NCBI RefSeq assembly: GCF_050896395.1
Contig: NZ_JBPBBA010000020.1
Coordinates: 1-64,000, forward strand
Direction of reading: 5' to 3'
DNA from: Nioella aestuarii
GTDB taxonomy: Bacteria > Pseudomonadota > Alphaproteobacteria > Rhodobacterales > Rhodobacteraceae
Length of the DNA: 64,000 nt
The translations under genes and the position numbers were made by a program. The first letter of the stretch is position 1. Each line of letters opens with the position of its first letter. Of this stretch, positions 33,342 to 42,731 are shown piece after piece. The notes below the pieces were generated by a model. The model was not told the DNA's origin and did no database searches. It worked only from the letters and a program-made list of their open reading frames with translations.

Positions 33342-35180
33342 TTACTCAGCGGCTTCCCGGATCCCGATAAAGCCGCCCGATTGACGGTTCCAATAGCGCG
33401 CATAGAGGCCGCCCGCGCCAAGCAGGGCGTCATGGGTACCTTCTTCGACGACATGGCCGTCATCCAGCACAATAATGCGGTCCATCTGAGCGATGGTGGA
33501 CAAGCGGTGCGCGATAGCGATGACGGTCTTGCCCTCCATCACCTCGCCTAGCGTGTCCTGAATGGCGGCCTCGACCTCTGAATCCAGCGCGCTTGTGGCC
33601 TCGTCCAGTACCAGAACCGGGGCGTTCTTCAGGAAGGCACGGGCGAGCGCGATGCGCTGGCGCTGTCCGCCCGACAGTTTGACGCCACGTTCGCCAAGGT
33701 AGGCGTCATAGCCTTTGCGGCCCGTGTGATCTTCCAGCCCGAGGATAAAGTCATGCGCTTCGGCGCGTTTGGCGGCATCGACCATGTCTTCCTCGCTTGC
33801 GCCTGGGCGACCGTAGAGAATGTTGTCGCGGGCGGAGCGGTTGAACATCGCGGTTTCCTGCGTGACCATGGCGATCTGGCGGCGCAGGCTTTCCTGCGTG
33901 ATCTCTCGCACATCACAACCATCGAGCAGCACACAGCCCTCTTCGGCGTCGTAAAGCCGTAAAAGCAGCGCGACCAGCGTGGATTTACCGGCGCCCGAGG
34001 CCCCGACGATGCCCAGTTTTTCGCCCGGCTTCACATCAAGGCTGAGCCGTTCCACCCCGCCCGATTGCCGCCCATAGGCGAAGCTGACATCGTCAAACCG
34101 GATGTGGCCGTGCGCGCGTTCTACCTCTAGCGCGTTGTCGCGATCCGTTAGGGTGTGCGGCGGGGAAAGCGTGTTCATCCCGTCCTCGACCTCGCCCAGA
34201 TTGGAATAGATCGCCATCAAAACGAAACTGACCCAGCCGGTCATTTGCGCGATGCGGATCGACACGGCACCAGTGGCGGCAATGTCGCCGGTGCTGGCAA
34301 TGCCCTGGGTCCACAACCAGACGGTGCCGCCGATCAGGATCACCGGCAACGCGCCAGCAACCGTCATCAGTGCCAGCCGGAACCCGGCTGAGATGCGCCC
34401 GAAACCGATGGCCTTCTGACGAAACTTCTCCATCGCGTTCAGCGCCGAGCGGTCCTCGAAATCGTGATGGGCGAAAAGCTTGACCGTCTTGATATTGGTG
34501 ATCGTATCGACAACCTGGCCGGATACAGCCGCCCGCGCGCCTGCCCGGGATTTGGACAGTTTCCGCACGCGGGGCAGGAAAAAGCTGATCGTTGAGAAAT
34601 AGGCAATCAGCCAGACAAACAGCGCCAGCGCCATGCGCCCGTCGATGGTGATCAGCAGCAGAAGCGAGCCGATGAGGGACGCCAGCGCGAAGGCCACCAC
34701 GTTCACAAACTCGGTCACTACATTGGTCACGGCGCTGGCGGTCTGCATCTGTTTCTGCGCAATGCGACCGGCGAAATCGTCGTCAAAGAAGGTCACGGAT
34801 TGGCCGAGTGTGTGGCGGTTCAGCCGTTGCAGCACCAGCACGTTGACGGCGGGCCCGACGACAAGCGTGCTGGCCGCCGATGACGCTGCGAAAGCCAGCG
34901 GGCGCAGGATCAAGAAGAAGGCCACCCCGGCCAGAAGAAGCGGCGAATGGGTCTGGATCATTGTGGCGGGATCAGTGGAGCTGGCTGCGTCGATCACAAG
35001 GCCAAGGACCAGCGCTGAACCAACCTCGAACATGCCTGCAAGGCCGGAAATCAGTGCCGCGCCGATCAGCACTGGCCACGCGCCCTTGAGGCACCAGTTG
35101 AAGAAGGCCAGCAGCCGGTTCGGCGGCGGGCCATCAGCAGGGCGGAAAGCGTCGATCAAGTTGGCAAGGCGGGTCATCAT
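33342..35180 (-). CDS. ABC exporter half-transporter (TMD-NBD), second of pair
   Basis: 612 aa: six-helix membrane domain about 30-330 and nucleotide-binding domain about 365-600. Walker A GASGAGKST, signature LSGGQRQRIALARAF, Walker B VLVLDEATSALD, and the switch His in AIAHRLSTI are all canonical. It overlaps the upstream half-transporter by 4 bases (ATGA), so the two probably form a heterodimeric exporter of lipids, peptides or drugs. Substrate cannot be told. Confidence 0.92.
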   Translation of the reverse strand: MMTRLANLIDAFRPADGPPPNRLLAFFNWCLKGAWPVLIGAALISGLAGMFEVGSALVLGLVIDAASSTDPATMIQTHSPLLLAGVAFFLILRPLAFAASSAASTLVVGPAVNVLVLQRLNRHTLGQSVTFFDDDFAGRIAQKQMQTASAVTNVVTEFVNVVAFALASLIGSLLLLITIDGRMALALFVWLIAYFSTISFFLPRVRKLSKSRAGARAAVSGQVVDTITNIKTVKLFAHHDFEDRSALNAMEKFRQKAIGFGRISAGFRLALMTVAGALPVILIGGTVWLWTQGIASTGDIAATGAVSIRIAQMTGWVSFVLMAIYSNLGEVEDGMNTLSPPHTLTDRDNALEVERAHGHIRFDDVSFAYGRQSGGVERLSLDVKPGEKLGIVGASGAGKSTLVALLLRLYDAEEGCVLLDGCDVREITQESLRRQIAMVTQETAMFNRSARDNILYGRPGASEEDMVDAAKRAEAHDFILGLEDHTGRKGYDAYLGERGVKLSGGQRQRIALARAFLKNAPVLVLDEATSALDSEVEAAIQDTLGEVMEGKTVIAIAHRLSTIAQMDRIIVLDDGHVVEEGTHDALLGAGGLYARYWNRQSGGFIGIREAAE

Positions 35181-37021
35181 TCGGCGGCATCCTCGGTTCC
35201 GATGAACCCGCCCGACTGGCGCGCCCAGAACCCGGCATATAGGCCGTTTTGCGCCAGCAGCTGCTCATGTGTACCATTTTCAACGATGTGACCGTCATCA
35301 AGCACCACGATCCGGTCCATATGGGCGATGGTGGACAGCCGGTGTGCAATGGCGATGACGGTCTTGCCCTCCATCACGCCATAAAGCGTGTCCTGGATTG
35401 CGGCCTCGACCTCTGAGTCCAGCGCGCTTGTGGCCTCGTCCAGTACCAGAATGGGGGCGTCTTTCAGGATCACGCGGGCGAGCGACACGCGCTGACGCTG
35501 ACCGCCTGACAGCTTCACACCGCGTTCGCCCACATGAGCGTCATAGCCCTTGCGGCCTTGCGGGTCTTCCAGATCGAGGATGAAGTCATGCGCCTCGGCC
35601 CGTTTCGCGGCTTGGATCATCTCCCCTTCGCTGGCGTCGGGGCGACCGTAAAGGATGTTTTCCCGCACCGACCGGTGCAGCAGCGAACTGTCCTGCTGGA
35701 CCATGCCGATATGGCTGCGAAGGCTGTCCTGCGTGACTTTGGTGATGTCCTGGCCGTCGATTAGAACCTGGCCGCCTTCGGGATCGTAAAACCGCAAGAG
35801 CAGTTTAACGAGTGTCGATTTACCCGCGCCGGAGCGACCGATCAGGCCCACCTTCTCGCCCGGTTGAATGGTTAGCGTCACGTCCTGCAAGCCGCCGGAA
35901 CCGCGCCCGTAATGGTGGCGCAGGGCGTCCAAGCAGACCTCGCCGCGGGTAAGTTCCAGCGGTTTTGCCCCCGGTGCATCGGTCAGCGTGATGGGCTGTG
36001 CAATGGTCTCCATCCCCTCGGCCACCACGCCGAGCGAGCGGAAGAAGGTGGAAAGCGCCCACATGATCCAGCCGGTCATGGCATTCAATCGCAGGGTCAA
36101 CGCCGTGGCAGCCGCAACGATGCCCACCGATGCGGTGCCCTGGATCCACAGCCACACGGCCCAGCCCACCACGGCCACCACGAGGAAGCCGTTCAGGGCC
36201 GTCAACATGACGTCCATCATCGTGTAGATGCGCATCTCGGCGGCGAAGGTGCGGCGGGTGTGCTCGATGGCTTCGCGCGCGTAGTCGATTTCACTGTCGT
36301 GATGGGCAAACAGCTTGACCGAATGGATATTGGTGTAGCTGTCGACGACACGCCCCGTGGTCATGGACCGCGCATCGGAGCTGGCCTTGGAGGCAGGCCC
36401 CACGCGCGCCATCGTCCAGCGCACAAGCATTGCATAAAGCACGAACCAGACCAGCAGTGGAATGACCAGCCTCAGATCGGCATCGGCCAGCAGAATGGCC
36501 GCGCCAACCAAATAGGCCAGCGAGAAGGTGATCGCGTCGAAGACCTGAAACACTGCGTCGCCTGCGGCCGGGGGGGCCTGCATGATCCGGTTGGCGATAC
36601 GACCTGCGAAATCATTCTCGAACCAGCCAACGGATTGGCGCAGCACATGGCGATGCGCCCGCCAGCGGATCAGCGTGCCGAAATTGACCAGAATGCCGTT
36701 GTTCAGCAGCGCCACGTCCAGCCCTTGCAAGATGGGGCGCAGGAACAGGATGAACAGAGCCACGGCCAGCAATTCCCAGCCATTGTTCGCGATGAACTGA
36801 GCGGGGTCCGCCCCGGTCAGAAGGTCCACGAGACGGCCCATATAAGAGATCAGCCAGATCTCCATGATCGCGACCACGACCGACATGATCGCGGTGATCA
36901 GAAACAGGCGTTTGAAGGGCTGCGAATAGTCCCACAGGAACGGCCACAGCTTTCGCGGCGGGCTGTCCTGTTCGGGATAGTCCGTATAGGGATCAACCAG
37001 ATTTTCGAAGAAACGAAACAT
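35177..37021 (-). CDS. ABC exporter half-transporter (TMD-NBD), first of pair
   Basis: 614 aa from ATG 37021 (MFRFFENLVDPYTDYPEQD). An N-terminal cytosolic elbow is followed by a six-helix membrane domain and a nucleotide-binding domain with GRSGAGKST, LSGGQRQRVSLARVI, ILVLDEATSALD and AIAHRLSTI. Its sequence is strongly similar to the next gene, pointing to gene duplication. Both ATP sites look catalytically complete, unlike many heterodimeric exporters with one degenerate site. Confidence 0.92.
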   Translation of the reverse strand: MFRFFENLVDPYTDYPEQDSPPRKLWPFLWDYSQPFKRLFLITAIMSVVVAIMEIWLISYMGRLVDLLTGADPAQFIANNGWELLAVALFILFLRPILQGLDVALLNNGILVNFGTLIRWRAHRHVLRQSVGWFENDFAGRIANRIMQAPPAAGDAVFQVFDAITFSLAYLVGAAILLADADLRLVIPLLVWFVLYAMLVRWTMARVGPASKASSDARSMTTGRVVDSYTNIHSVKLFAHHDSEIDYAREAIEHTRRTFAAEMRIYTMMDVMLTALNGFLVVAVVGWAVWLWIQGTASVGIVAAATALTLRLNAMTGWIMWALSTFFRSLGVVAEGMETIAQPITLTDAPGAKPLELTRGEVCLDALRHHYGRGSGGLQDVTLTIQPGEKVGLIGRSGAGKSTLVKLLLRFYDPEGGQVLIDGQDITKVTQDSLRSHIGMVQQDSSLLHRSVRENILYGRPDASEGEMIQAAKRAEAHDFILDLEDPQGRKGYDAHVGERGVKLSGGQRQRVSLARVILKDAPILVLDEATSALDSEVEAAIQDTLYGVMEGKTVIAIAHRLSTIAHMDRIVVLDDGHIVENGTHEQLLAQNGLYAGFWARQSGGFIGTEDAAE

Positions 37022-37070
37022 CAAAACGTCGCTGGAAATGGTCCTGTTGCGGGCAGATATAGCCCGACCG

Positions 37071-37649
37071 TTACAGGAAGACCATGACAGCAGAGGCGGC
37101 AAGGGCTGCGCCCATGCACAGTCTGAACACCGTCCACGCACGGGGGGTGGTCAGCAACAACGCAAGCAGTGAGCCTGCGAAGCTCCAGAACAGGCAGACA
37201 AAGAGGTTGATGCCGGAGAATGCCATCGCCAGGCGTTGCGCTTCGCCCAAGGGGCTGAGCCCGATGCCATAGCCTGCGGCGGCTGCCAGGGCCACGGCCC
37301 AGATCTTGGGGTTCACCCATTGAAACAGTACGGCTTGCCAGAAGGTGAAAGGACGTTCCCCCGCCTTGCCGCCAGACAGATCGCCCGCGCGGATCAGGGC
37401 ATAGGCCATCCACAGAATCCAGCCCGCCGCGATGATCTTTAGCACCAGCGTCAGCGCCGGTTGCGCCAGCAAAAGCGCGCCGATGCCAAGCCCCATCAAC
37501 GCCGCGATGACACCCACGCCCACGGCCACGCCAAACACATGCGGCAGGGTCGCGCGAAAGCCGAAACGCGCGCCGGAGGCGGTCAGCAGGATAACGTTCG
37601 GTCCGGGCGAGAACAGCCCGGCGAAAACGAAGGCGTAGAGCGGGTCCAA
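37071..37649 (-). CDS. LysE/RhtB-family amino acid exporter
   Basis: 192-aa inner-membrane protein with about six helices. FSPGPNVILLTASGARFGFR near the N-terminus is the LysE hallmark, and FQWVNPKIWAVALAA is the second conserved block. It likely exports an amino acid or small metabolite. It lies 49 bases upstream of the ABC pair on the same strand. Confidence 0.88.
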   Translation of the reverse strand: MDPLYAFVFAGLFSPGPNVILLTASGARFGFRATLPHVFGVAVGVGVIAALMGLGIGALLLAQPALTLVLKIIAAGWILWMAYALIRAGDLSGGKAGERPFTFWQAVLFQWVNPKIWAVALAAAAGYGIGLSPLGEAQRLAMAFSGINLFVCLFWSFAGSLLALLLTTPRAWTVFRLCMGAALAASAVMVFL

Positions 37650-37701
37650 GGGCTTGGTCCTGATTGCGGTCGGCAGACAGGACGGCAGCGCGACGGTGCT
37701 G

Positions 37702-38856
37702 TCAAGGCAGTAGATCTGCGCGGGTAAGGGTGAAACCCGAGGCGATCCAGCGCGCTTCTATTTCCCTTAGCCGATCGCCCAAAGCCGGGCCTTGCAGCCC
37801 GATGGCCATCAGGTCGGCGGCAGTCACAGGCAGTTGCAACCCGTCGGCGGCCTGCGCGGCCCCCAGTTCCGATTGCGCCAGCGGGATTTCCAGCAGCGCC
37901 ACGCGCAACAACAGGACATCGCGGGCGGTGTCGAACCCTTCACGGTAGCCCAACTCGCCCGCGCCCATCATCGACCCGACCGCGTCGCGCAGCAGCTGCA
38001 CTCGGCGGGCGTCGGATTTGGACAGGCGCAGAGCGTCGCCGGGGTTGTCCCCACCTAGTGCGGCCAGACGGCGGCAATGATCGGGCGCAATGCCCAGATC
38101 AGTCTCGGCATGAACAAGGACCGGCAGCGCCCTGGCATCGGCCCCGGGCAGCGCGTGACGCAGGATGCCCGCCAGCGCCATGGCAGCGACAGAAGGCGCG
38201 GGATCGGCGGCGCGCAACAGTTTGCGCATCTCATGCCCGATCCTTTCGCGTGACAGATGGTCGATGCCGTCCGCCATCTCTGCACAAGCGGCAAGACCAT
38301 CGGCATCGAGTCCCCCAGCCTGATCACCGTAGTGGGCGTGAAAACGAAAGAAGCGAAGGATGCGCAGGTAGTCTTCCCGAATACGGTCATGCGGGTCGCC
38401 GATGAATCGCAACCGCCGCGCCCGCAAGTCCGCCACCCCCGTGCCAAGCGGGTCTATCACCCTCCCGCCCGCATCGGCATAAAGCGCGTTCATGGTGAAG
38501 TCGCGCCGCATGGCGTCTTCTTCCACACGATCGGCAAAAGCGATTACTGCGCGACGGCCATCGGTTTCCACATCACGGCGAAAGGTCGTGACCTCATGCG
38601 GCAGGCCATCGGCGATCACGGTCACGGTGCCGTGGTCTATTCCGGTCGGAACCGCTTTTAACCCGGCCGCCTCCGCAATCTGCATCACCCGTTCGGGGCG
38701 CGCATCGGTGGAGATGTCGATATCATCCGTTGGCAGGCCAAGCAGACCGTTCCTGACGCAACCACCGACGAAGAGCGCATGAAACCCCTCGGCCTCCAGC
38801 GCTTTGCACAGCACCTGCGTGCCTTGGTGATGCAGCCAGTCGGTGTCGAGGATCAT
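37702..38856 (-). CDS. cca: CCA tRNA nucleotidyltransferase / poly(A) polymerase family
   Basis: Adds or repairs the 3' CCA of tRNA. 384 aa with the nucleotidyltransferase head (VGGCVRNGLLG, DDIDISTDA), the RRDFTMNALY motif and the LRILRFFRFHA arm typical of class II enzymes. It overlaps the upstream Nudix gene by 4 bases. The C-terminal part is less conserved, so a restricted A- or CC-adding activity cannot be excluded. Confidence 0.92.
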   Translation of the reverse strand: MILDTDWLHHQGTQVLCKALEAEGFHALFVGGCVRNGLLGLPTDDIDISTDARPERVMQIAEAAGLKAVPTGIDHGTVTVIADGLPHEVTTFRRDVETDGRRAVIAFADRVEEDAMRRDFTMNALYADAGGRVIDPLGTGVADLRARRLRFIGDPHDRIREDYLRILRFFRFHAHYGDQAGGLDADGLAACAEMADGIDHLSRERIGHEMRKLLRAADPAPSVAAMALAGILRHALPGADARALPVLVHAETDLGIAPDHCRRLAALGGDNPGDALRLSKSDARRVQLLRDAVGSMMGAGELGYREGFDTARDVLLLRVALLEIPLAQSELGAAQAADGLQLPVTAADLMAIGLQGPALGDRLREIEARWIASGFTLTRADLLP

Positions 38857-39455
38857 GACGCCACCCGATCCGCCAATCCCTTTAGCATCCGCGCGGTTGC
38901 GCCCCAGATGTAGTAAGGGCCATAGGGGGCCACGTAGTAAGATCGCCAGACCCCGCGCCAGCGGCGGCGTTCGATGCGGTAGCTGGCGGGGTTCACCAGG
39001 AACGTCAGGGGCACAGAAAAGACCTCCGCCACCTCGCCCGCCTCTGGCACCGGGGTAAACGGGGCGCGAATGCGGCCCACGAAGGGGGTGACGCTGTAGC
39101 TTGTCACGGTTTCATGCGGGGGCAGTTGACCGAGGATCTCGACATTCTCTGGCAGCAAGCCGATTTCTTCGTGGCTTTCGCGCAGAGCCGCGGCGGCGGC
39201 ATCGGCGTCGGTGTCGTCAATGCGCCCGCCTGGGAAAGCAACCTGCCCCGGATGGTGCTTGAGCCGCGCGGAGCGCTTGGTCAGGATCACCCGCGCGCCG
39301 TCCTCTGCCTCGATGATCGGCATAAGCACAGCGGCGGGTTTCAGCTTGCGCCCCTCCGGCAGCACAATGCCCGGGTTCAGGTCATAGTCCGACGAGGCCG
39401 GGGCAGCCCCGGCCAACGCGCGGCTTATGCGGCCCAGGTCAGATATCGGAGCCAT
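38853..39455 (-). CDS. Nudix hydrolase, CoA pyrophosphatase-like (NudL/YeaB)
   Basis: 200 aa. The NuCoA-type region AVLMPIIEAEDGARVILTKR lies before the Nudix box GGRIDDTDADAAAAALRE, with SHEEIGL completing it. It hydrolyses CoA and acyl-CoA derivatives in the known family. It overlaps hslO (17 bases) and cca (4 bases), so hslO-nudL-cca form a tight minus-strand operon. Confidence 0.9.
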   Translation of the reverse strand: MAPISDLGRISRALAGAAPASSDYDLNPGIVLPEGRKLKPAAVLMPIIEAEDGARVILTKRSARLKHHPGQVAFPGGRIDDTDADAAAAALRESHEEIGLLPENVEILGQLPPHETVTSYSVTPFVGRIRAPFTPVPEAGEVAEVFSVPLTFLVNPASYRIERRRWRGVWRSYYVAPYGPYYIWGATARMLKGLADRVAS

Positions 39456-40443
39456 CCGGGTTCTTCACAGCCTGAAATCCCAGCGTCAGCGGGTCCAGAT
39501 CGTAATGCGCGCCGCAGAACTGGCAATCGGCGGTCACGCGGCCATCGTCCTTGGTCATATGGGCGATGTCCTTGGCCGAGTAGATCGACAGGCTTTCGCG
39601 CACGCGGGTTTCCGAACAGGTGCAGCCGAATGAGACCGGGGTGGCGTCGAACACCCGTGGTGCTTCTTCGTGGAACAGGCGCAATAGCAGATCGGTGGGG
39701 GACACCGATGGGCCCACAAGCTCCAGCTCTTCGACGGTATCGAGCAAAATGTTCGCCCGGTTCCAGTTTTCGCTGTCGTCATCGTCCAGCAAATCGGTGG
39801 CGGCCAACAGCCCTCCCTCGCCAGAGCCGCCTTCGCCGGTTGCATGGGGGCTGGCCTTGGGCATGTGTTGAAGCATCACGCCACCAGCACGCCAGCCGCT
39901 TTGGCCGCCGGGTTCCGTGCTGTGGCCATAGGACAGCGAAAAGCGCGTCGGCAGCTGTTCGGACTGGGCGAAATAGGCCTCGGCGCAGGCAGCCAAGGAG
40001 CCGCCCGCAATCGGCGTGATGCCCTGATAGGGAGTGTTGCCCTCGCCTTGGTCGATAAGGATCGCAAAATAGCCTTTACCGATCTGCGCAAACGGGTCGG
40101 CGCCTTCGACATATCGTTCCTGATCATAGCTGGCATAGGCACGGATCTGCGCCTTGTCGCCTTCCTTTGCGGGGGCATAGATGTCGGTCGCCAAAATCCG
40201 CAACGGGCCGTCGCCGCGCACCTGCAGGGACAGTTTCCAGCGCAGTTTGATGGTTTGGCCGATCAGCGCCGTCAGCAACGCCATCTCGGCCAGCATCGCT
40301 TCGATCCCGCGCGGGTAGTTATGTTGGGACAGGATTTGGTCCATCGTGCCGTCAAGTCTTGCGACACGGCCGCGGATGTCGCAACGGTCGAGCTGAAACG
40401 GCAGGACGGTGTCGTCCCATGCGATTTTGGTGCTGAGGGTCAT
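39439..40443 (-). CDS. hslO: Redox-regulated chaperone Hsp33
   Basis: Holdase activated by oxidative unfolding. 334 aa from ATG 40443 (MTLSTKIAWDDTVLPFQLDR). The C-terminal zinc switch has GCTCSE (Cys-x-Cys) and CQFCGAHY (Cys-x2-Cys), all four cysteines present. The acidic insert rich in Gly, Glu and Asp near residue 220 (DLLDDDDSE) is longer than in E. coli (292 aa). It is divergent from the Nudix gene at 40546. Confidence 0.93.
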   Translation of the reverse strand: MTLSTKIAWDDTVLPFQLDRCDIRGRVARLDGTMDQILSQHNYPRGIEAMLAEMALLTALIGQTIKLRWKLSLQVRGDGPLRILATDIYAPAKEGDKAQIRAYASYDQERYVEGADPFAQIGKGYFAILIDQGEGNTPYQGITPIAGGSLAACAEAYFAQSEQLPTRFSLSYGHSTEPGGQSGWRAGGVMLQHMPKASPHATGEGGSGEGGLLAATDLLDDDDSENWNRANILLDTVEELELVGPSVSPTDLLLRLFHEEAPRVFDATPVSFGCTCSETRVRESLSIYSAKDIAHMTKDDGRVTADCQFCGAHYDLDPLTLGFQAVKNPDGSDI

Positions 40444-40545
40444 TGTCTTTCCTTCCGCCACGTGGGCTGGCATACCGCGCCCATATATGTGGAACAACCG
40501 CCTTGCCAACCCATAAGCCGCCATTGGCTTGCCCGGAGAGCCTTC

Positions 40546-40995
40546 ATGAACCGACGTTTTGGCCAGCTACCGGACCCCGCCCGCCGCTATATTCCCCGGC
40601 GTGGGGTCTATGCAGTGATCCTGTCGGGTGACGGAATTCTGGCGACATTTCAGGAAAAACCACTGGCGGAATTGCAACTGCCCGGCGGCGGCATCGACCC
40701 CGGCGAATCGCCCCTAGCGGCGCTGCATCGAGAGGTGTTCGAGGAAACCGGCTATCGCATTCATTCCCCCCGAAGGTTGGGGATGTTCCACCGCTATACC
40801 TACATGCCCGACTATGACATCTGGGCGCAAAAGCTGTGCACGATCTACGTGGCGCATCTGGGCCCGCGCCTGGCAGAACCGACCGAGCCCCATCACACCG
40901 CGGTGTTCCTTCCCTGGGATGAAGCGGAAACGATGTTGGGCGTCGATGGCGACCGGTATTTCGTATCGCAATTGCGTGCTGTGCTTAGGGCGTGA
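40546..40995 (+). CDS. Nudix hydrolase, 149 aa
   Basis: ATG 40546 has GGAGAG 8 nt upstream. Beta strands then the Nudix box GGGIDPGESPLAALHRE and VFEETGY (about residues 46-68). Substrate not predictable; small Nudix enzymes of this length often act on (di)nucleoside polyphosphates. Its last 11 bases overlap the end of the convergent phosphatase gene. Confidence 0.9.
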   Translation: MNRRFGQLPDPARRYIPRRGVYAVILSGDGILATFQEKPLAELQLPGGGIDPGESPLAALHREVFEETGYRIHSPRRLGMFHRYTYMPDYDIWAQKLCTIYVAHLGPRLAEPTEPHHTAVFLPWDEAETMLGVDGDRYFVSQLRAVLRA

Positions 40996-42256
40996 ATGTC
41001 AGGCAAATCGCGGACACGTCATCGTCAAAATCATCGCGATTCGAATAGGCGTGTAGGTCTTCGGCCAGTTTGGGCAGCATTTCCTGGGGCGTGGTCGAGC
41101 CGTTGCGGATCAGAAGTTCTGCGAGCCCATCTTCCCCCAAATAGCCGCCACAGGGGCTGGAACACTCGGTAAACCCGTCGGAATGCAGCAGCAGCCTGTC
41201 ACCGGGGGCCAGCTGAAACTCCACCGTTTCGAACCGCGCGCCGGGCAGCAGGCCAATTGGCATTCCGCCTTCGCCAACCCATTCGACCGTTCCATCCGAT
41301 CCCAGAATCGCGGGGTGCGGATGGCCTGCCTGCACCATGCGCGTTTTGCCGGTCTCAAGGTCCACATCAGCAAGGCAGATCGTGAAATAGAGGTCCGTTT
41401 CCACCTCTTCGAACATCATTTGGTTCAGTTTGTGGGCAACCTCATCAGGCGGCAGGGCGATCCAATTGCCGCCCTTTGCCTGCACCAGCGCCACGTTTTG
41501 TTCCGGCGCGGCGGTGCCAAGCAGTCCCGCCATGCGCGCGGCCAGCAGCGCCGACGTGACGCCATGGCCCGACACATCGAGCGAAAACAGCCCCAGGCGA
41601 TTGCCGGGTATGGGAAAGAACCCGACCAGATCGCCGCCCACATGACCACTGGATTTCAGCAACAGCGCGACAGATCCGTTCTGAACGGGTCGAAAAGTTT
41701 CCCGCACCAGCGATTCCTGTAGCCTCTTGGCCTCCAGCAAATCGCGGTCGAGGGCGTCGTAGAGTGTGCGAAGTTCAGCAAGCGTTGTGCGAATCTTGCG
41801 GTTCTGGCTGACCAGTTCCGCCTGCATCGAAACGATCCGTTCGCCGGCCCTGATTCGGGCGCGCAGTTCATTCGGATTGACCGGTTTTGTCACGAAATCA
41901 TCGGCCCCCGCCTCCAGCCCGAGTACGATTTCGGACTTTTCGGATTTCGATGTCAGCAAAATGACATAGCCATAACTTTCGCGGTCGAGCTGTCGAAAGG
42001 CGCGGCAGAAATCCGGCCCGGACATGCCGGGCATCATCCAGTCAGTAAGGATGATGGGGATGTCCTGTTGCGAAAGGATGTCGAGCGCGTGTTCCGGCGT
42101 TTCGCACACCGTCACCTCATGCCCCCATTTGCGCAGCAAAGTCGCCAGCAATCGGCGCTGTGCCGGGCTGTTTTCCAGCACCAGAACATGGGACAGCCCC
42201 ACCATCCCCGACACCTGCCCGTTTTGGCCAGCCATTACTGTTGCATCATCGGGCAC
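40985..42256 (-). CDS. Response-regulator SpoIIE/PP2C-type phosphatase (RbaY/RsbU-like)
   Basis: 423 aa. N-terminal receiver domain (about 22-142) with phospho-acceptor Asp72 (ILTDWMMPGMSG) and Lys in DFVTKPVNP; the usual acidic pair is Glu28-Asn29. A coiled-coil linker follows (about 142-185), then a PP2C phosphatase (about 200-420) with GGDLVGFFPI, LDVSGHGVTSALLA and DDDVSAICL metal motifs. Such proteins dephosphorylate anti-sigma-factor antagonists. Rhodobacter capsulatus RbaY has this architecture and acts with RbaV/RbaW; those partners are not in this window. Divergent from the Hpt gene. Confidence 0.87.
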   Translation of the reverse strand: MPDDATVMAGQNGQVSGMVGLSHVLVLENSPAQRRLLATLLRKWGHEVTVCETPEHALDILSQQDIPIILTDWMMPGMSGPDFCRAFRQLDRESYGYVILLTSKSEKSEIVLGLEAGADDFVTKPVNPNELRARIRAGERIVSMQAELVSQNRKIRTTLAELRTLYDALDRDLLEAKRLQESLVRETFRPVQNGSVALLLKSSGHVGGDLVGFFPIPGNRLGLFSLDVSGHGVTSALLAARMAGLLGTAAPEQNVALVQAKGGNWIALPPDEVAHKLNQMMFEEVETDLYFTICLADVDLETGKTRMVQAGHPHPAILGSDGTVEWVGEGGMPIGLLPGARFETVEFQLAPGDRLLLHSDGFTECSSPCGGYLGEDGLAELLIRNGSTTPQEMLPKLAEDLHAYSNRDDFDDDVSAICLTFTP

Positions 42257-42355
42257 CTGCCATCCCTCTTCGTGAAACCGTCCCTTCGTGGCAGCAACGA
42301 GTTAAGGCGAAGTGAAGCCTAAAATGCTTTCTATCCAGGCCGGTTTCCTAATCTC

Positions 42356-42365
42356 TCGTTAACGA
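42356..42365. promoter_or_regulatory. 10-bp palindrome TCGTTAACGA upstream of the Hpt gene
   Basis: A perfect palindrome in the 154-bp divergent region. A TTAA-N7-TGAA sequence at 42302-42316 in the same region partly resembles a CtrA site (TTAA-N7-TTAA). Both are weak evidence for shared regulation of the phosphatase and Hpt genes. Confidence 0.3.
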
Positions 42366-42410
42366 CCTGGCGCTACCTTCCCCTCGGGGCGCTATGAACC
42401 GGAGGCAGAG

Positions 42411-42731
42411 GTGATTGACCGAGAGAGAGTGAAAGAACTCCAAAGAGAAATCGGAGAAGAAGACTTTGCCGAGGTTGCGGCGATGTTTCTGGATGAAATG
42501 GCCGAAGCCCTGGCCGGGTTGTGCAACGCGACCGGCCATGCCGGTTCCGATGCGTTTCACGGGCTGCGGGGCAGCGCGCTGAACCTCGGATTCGCCGATT
42601 TCGCCGCCGCCTGCGCAGAGGCTGAGAAACTGGCCTCGGAAGGGCAGGCTGTGGATACGGATCACCTGAACTGGCTGTACAGAGAGTCGGTCAAGGCGTT
42701 TGGCACGGACCTTCCAGCAGCAGCAGCCTAG
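42411..42731 (+). CDS. Hpt (histidine phosphotransfer) domain protein
   Basis: 106 aa from GTG 42411, with GGAGG 5-10 nt upstream. Four-helix bundle with phosphoryl-accepting His50 in FHGLRGSALNLGF, matching the HxLKGSA motif. It could relay phosphate to or from the receiver domain of the divergent phosphatase. Its stop overlaps the end of ilvA by 4 bases. Confidence 0.85.
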   Translation: MIDRERVKELQREIGEEDFAEVAAMFLDEMAEALAGLCNATGHAGSDAFHGLRGSALNLGFADFAAACAEAEKLASEGQAVDTDHLNWLYRESVKAFGTDLPAAAA

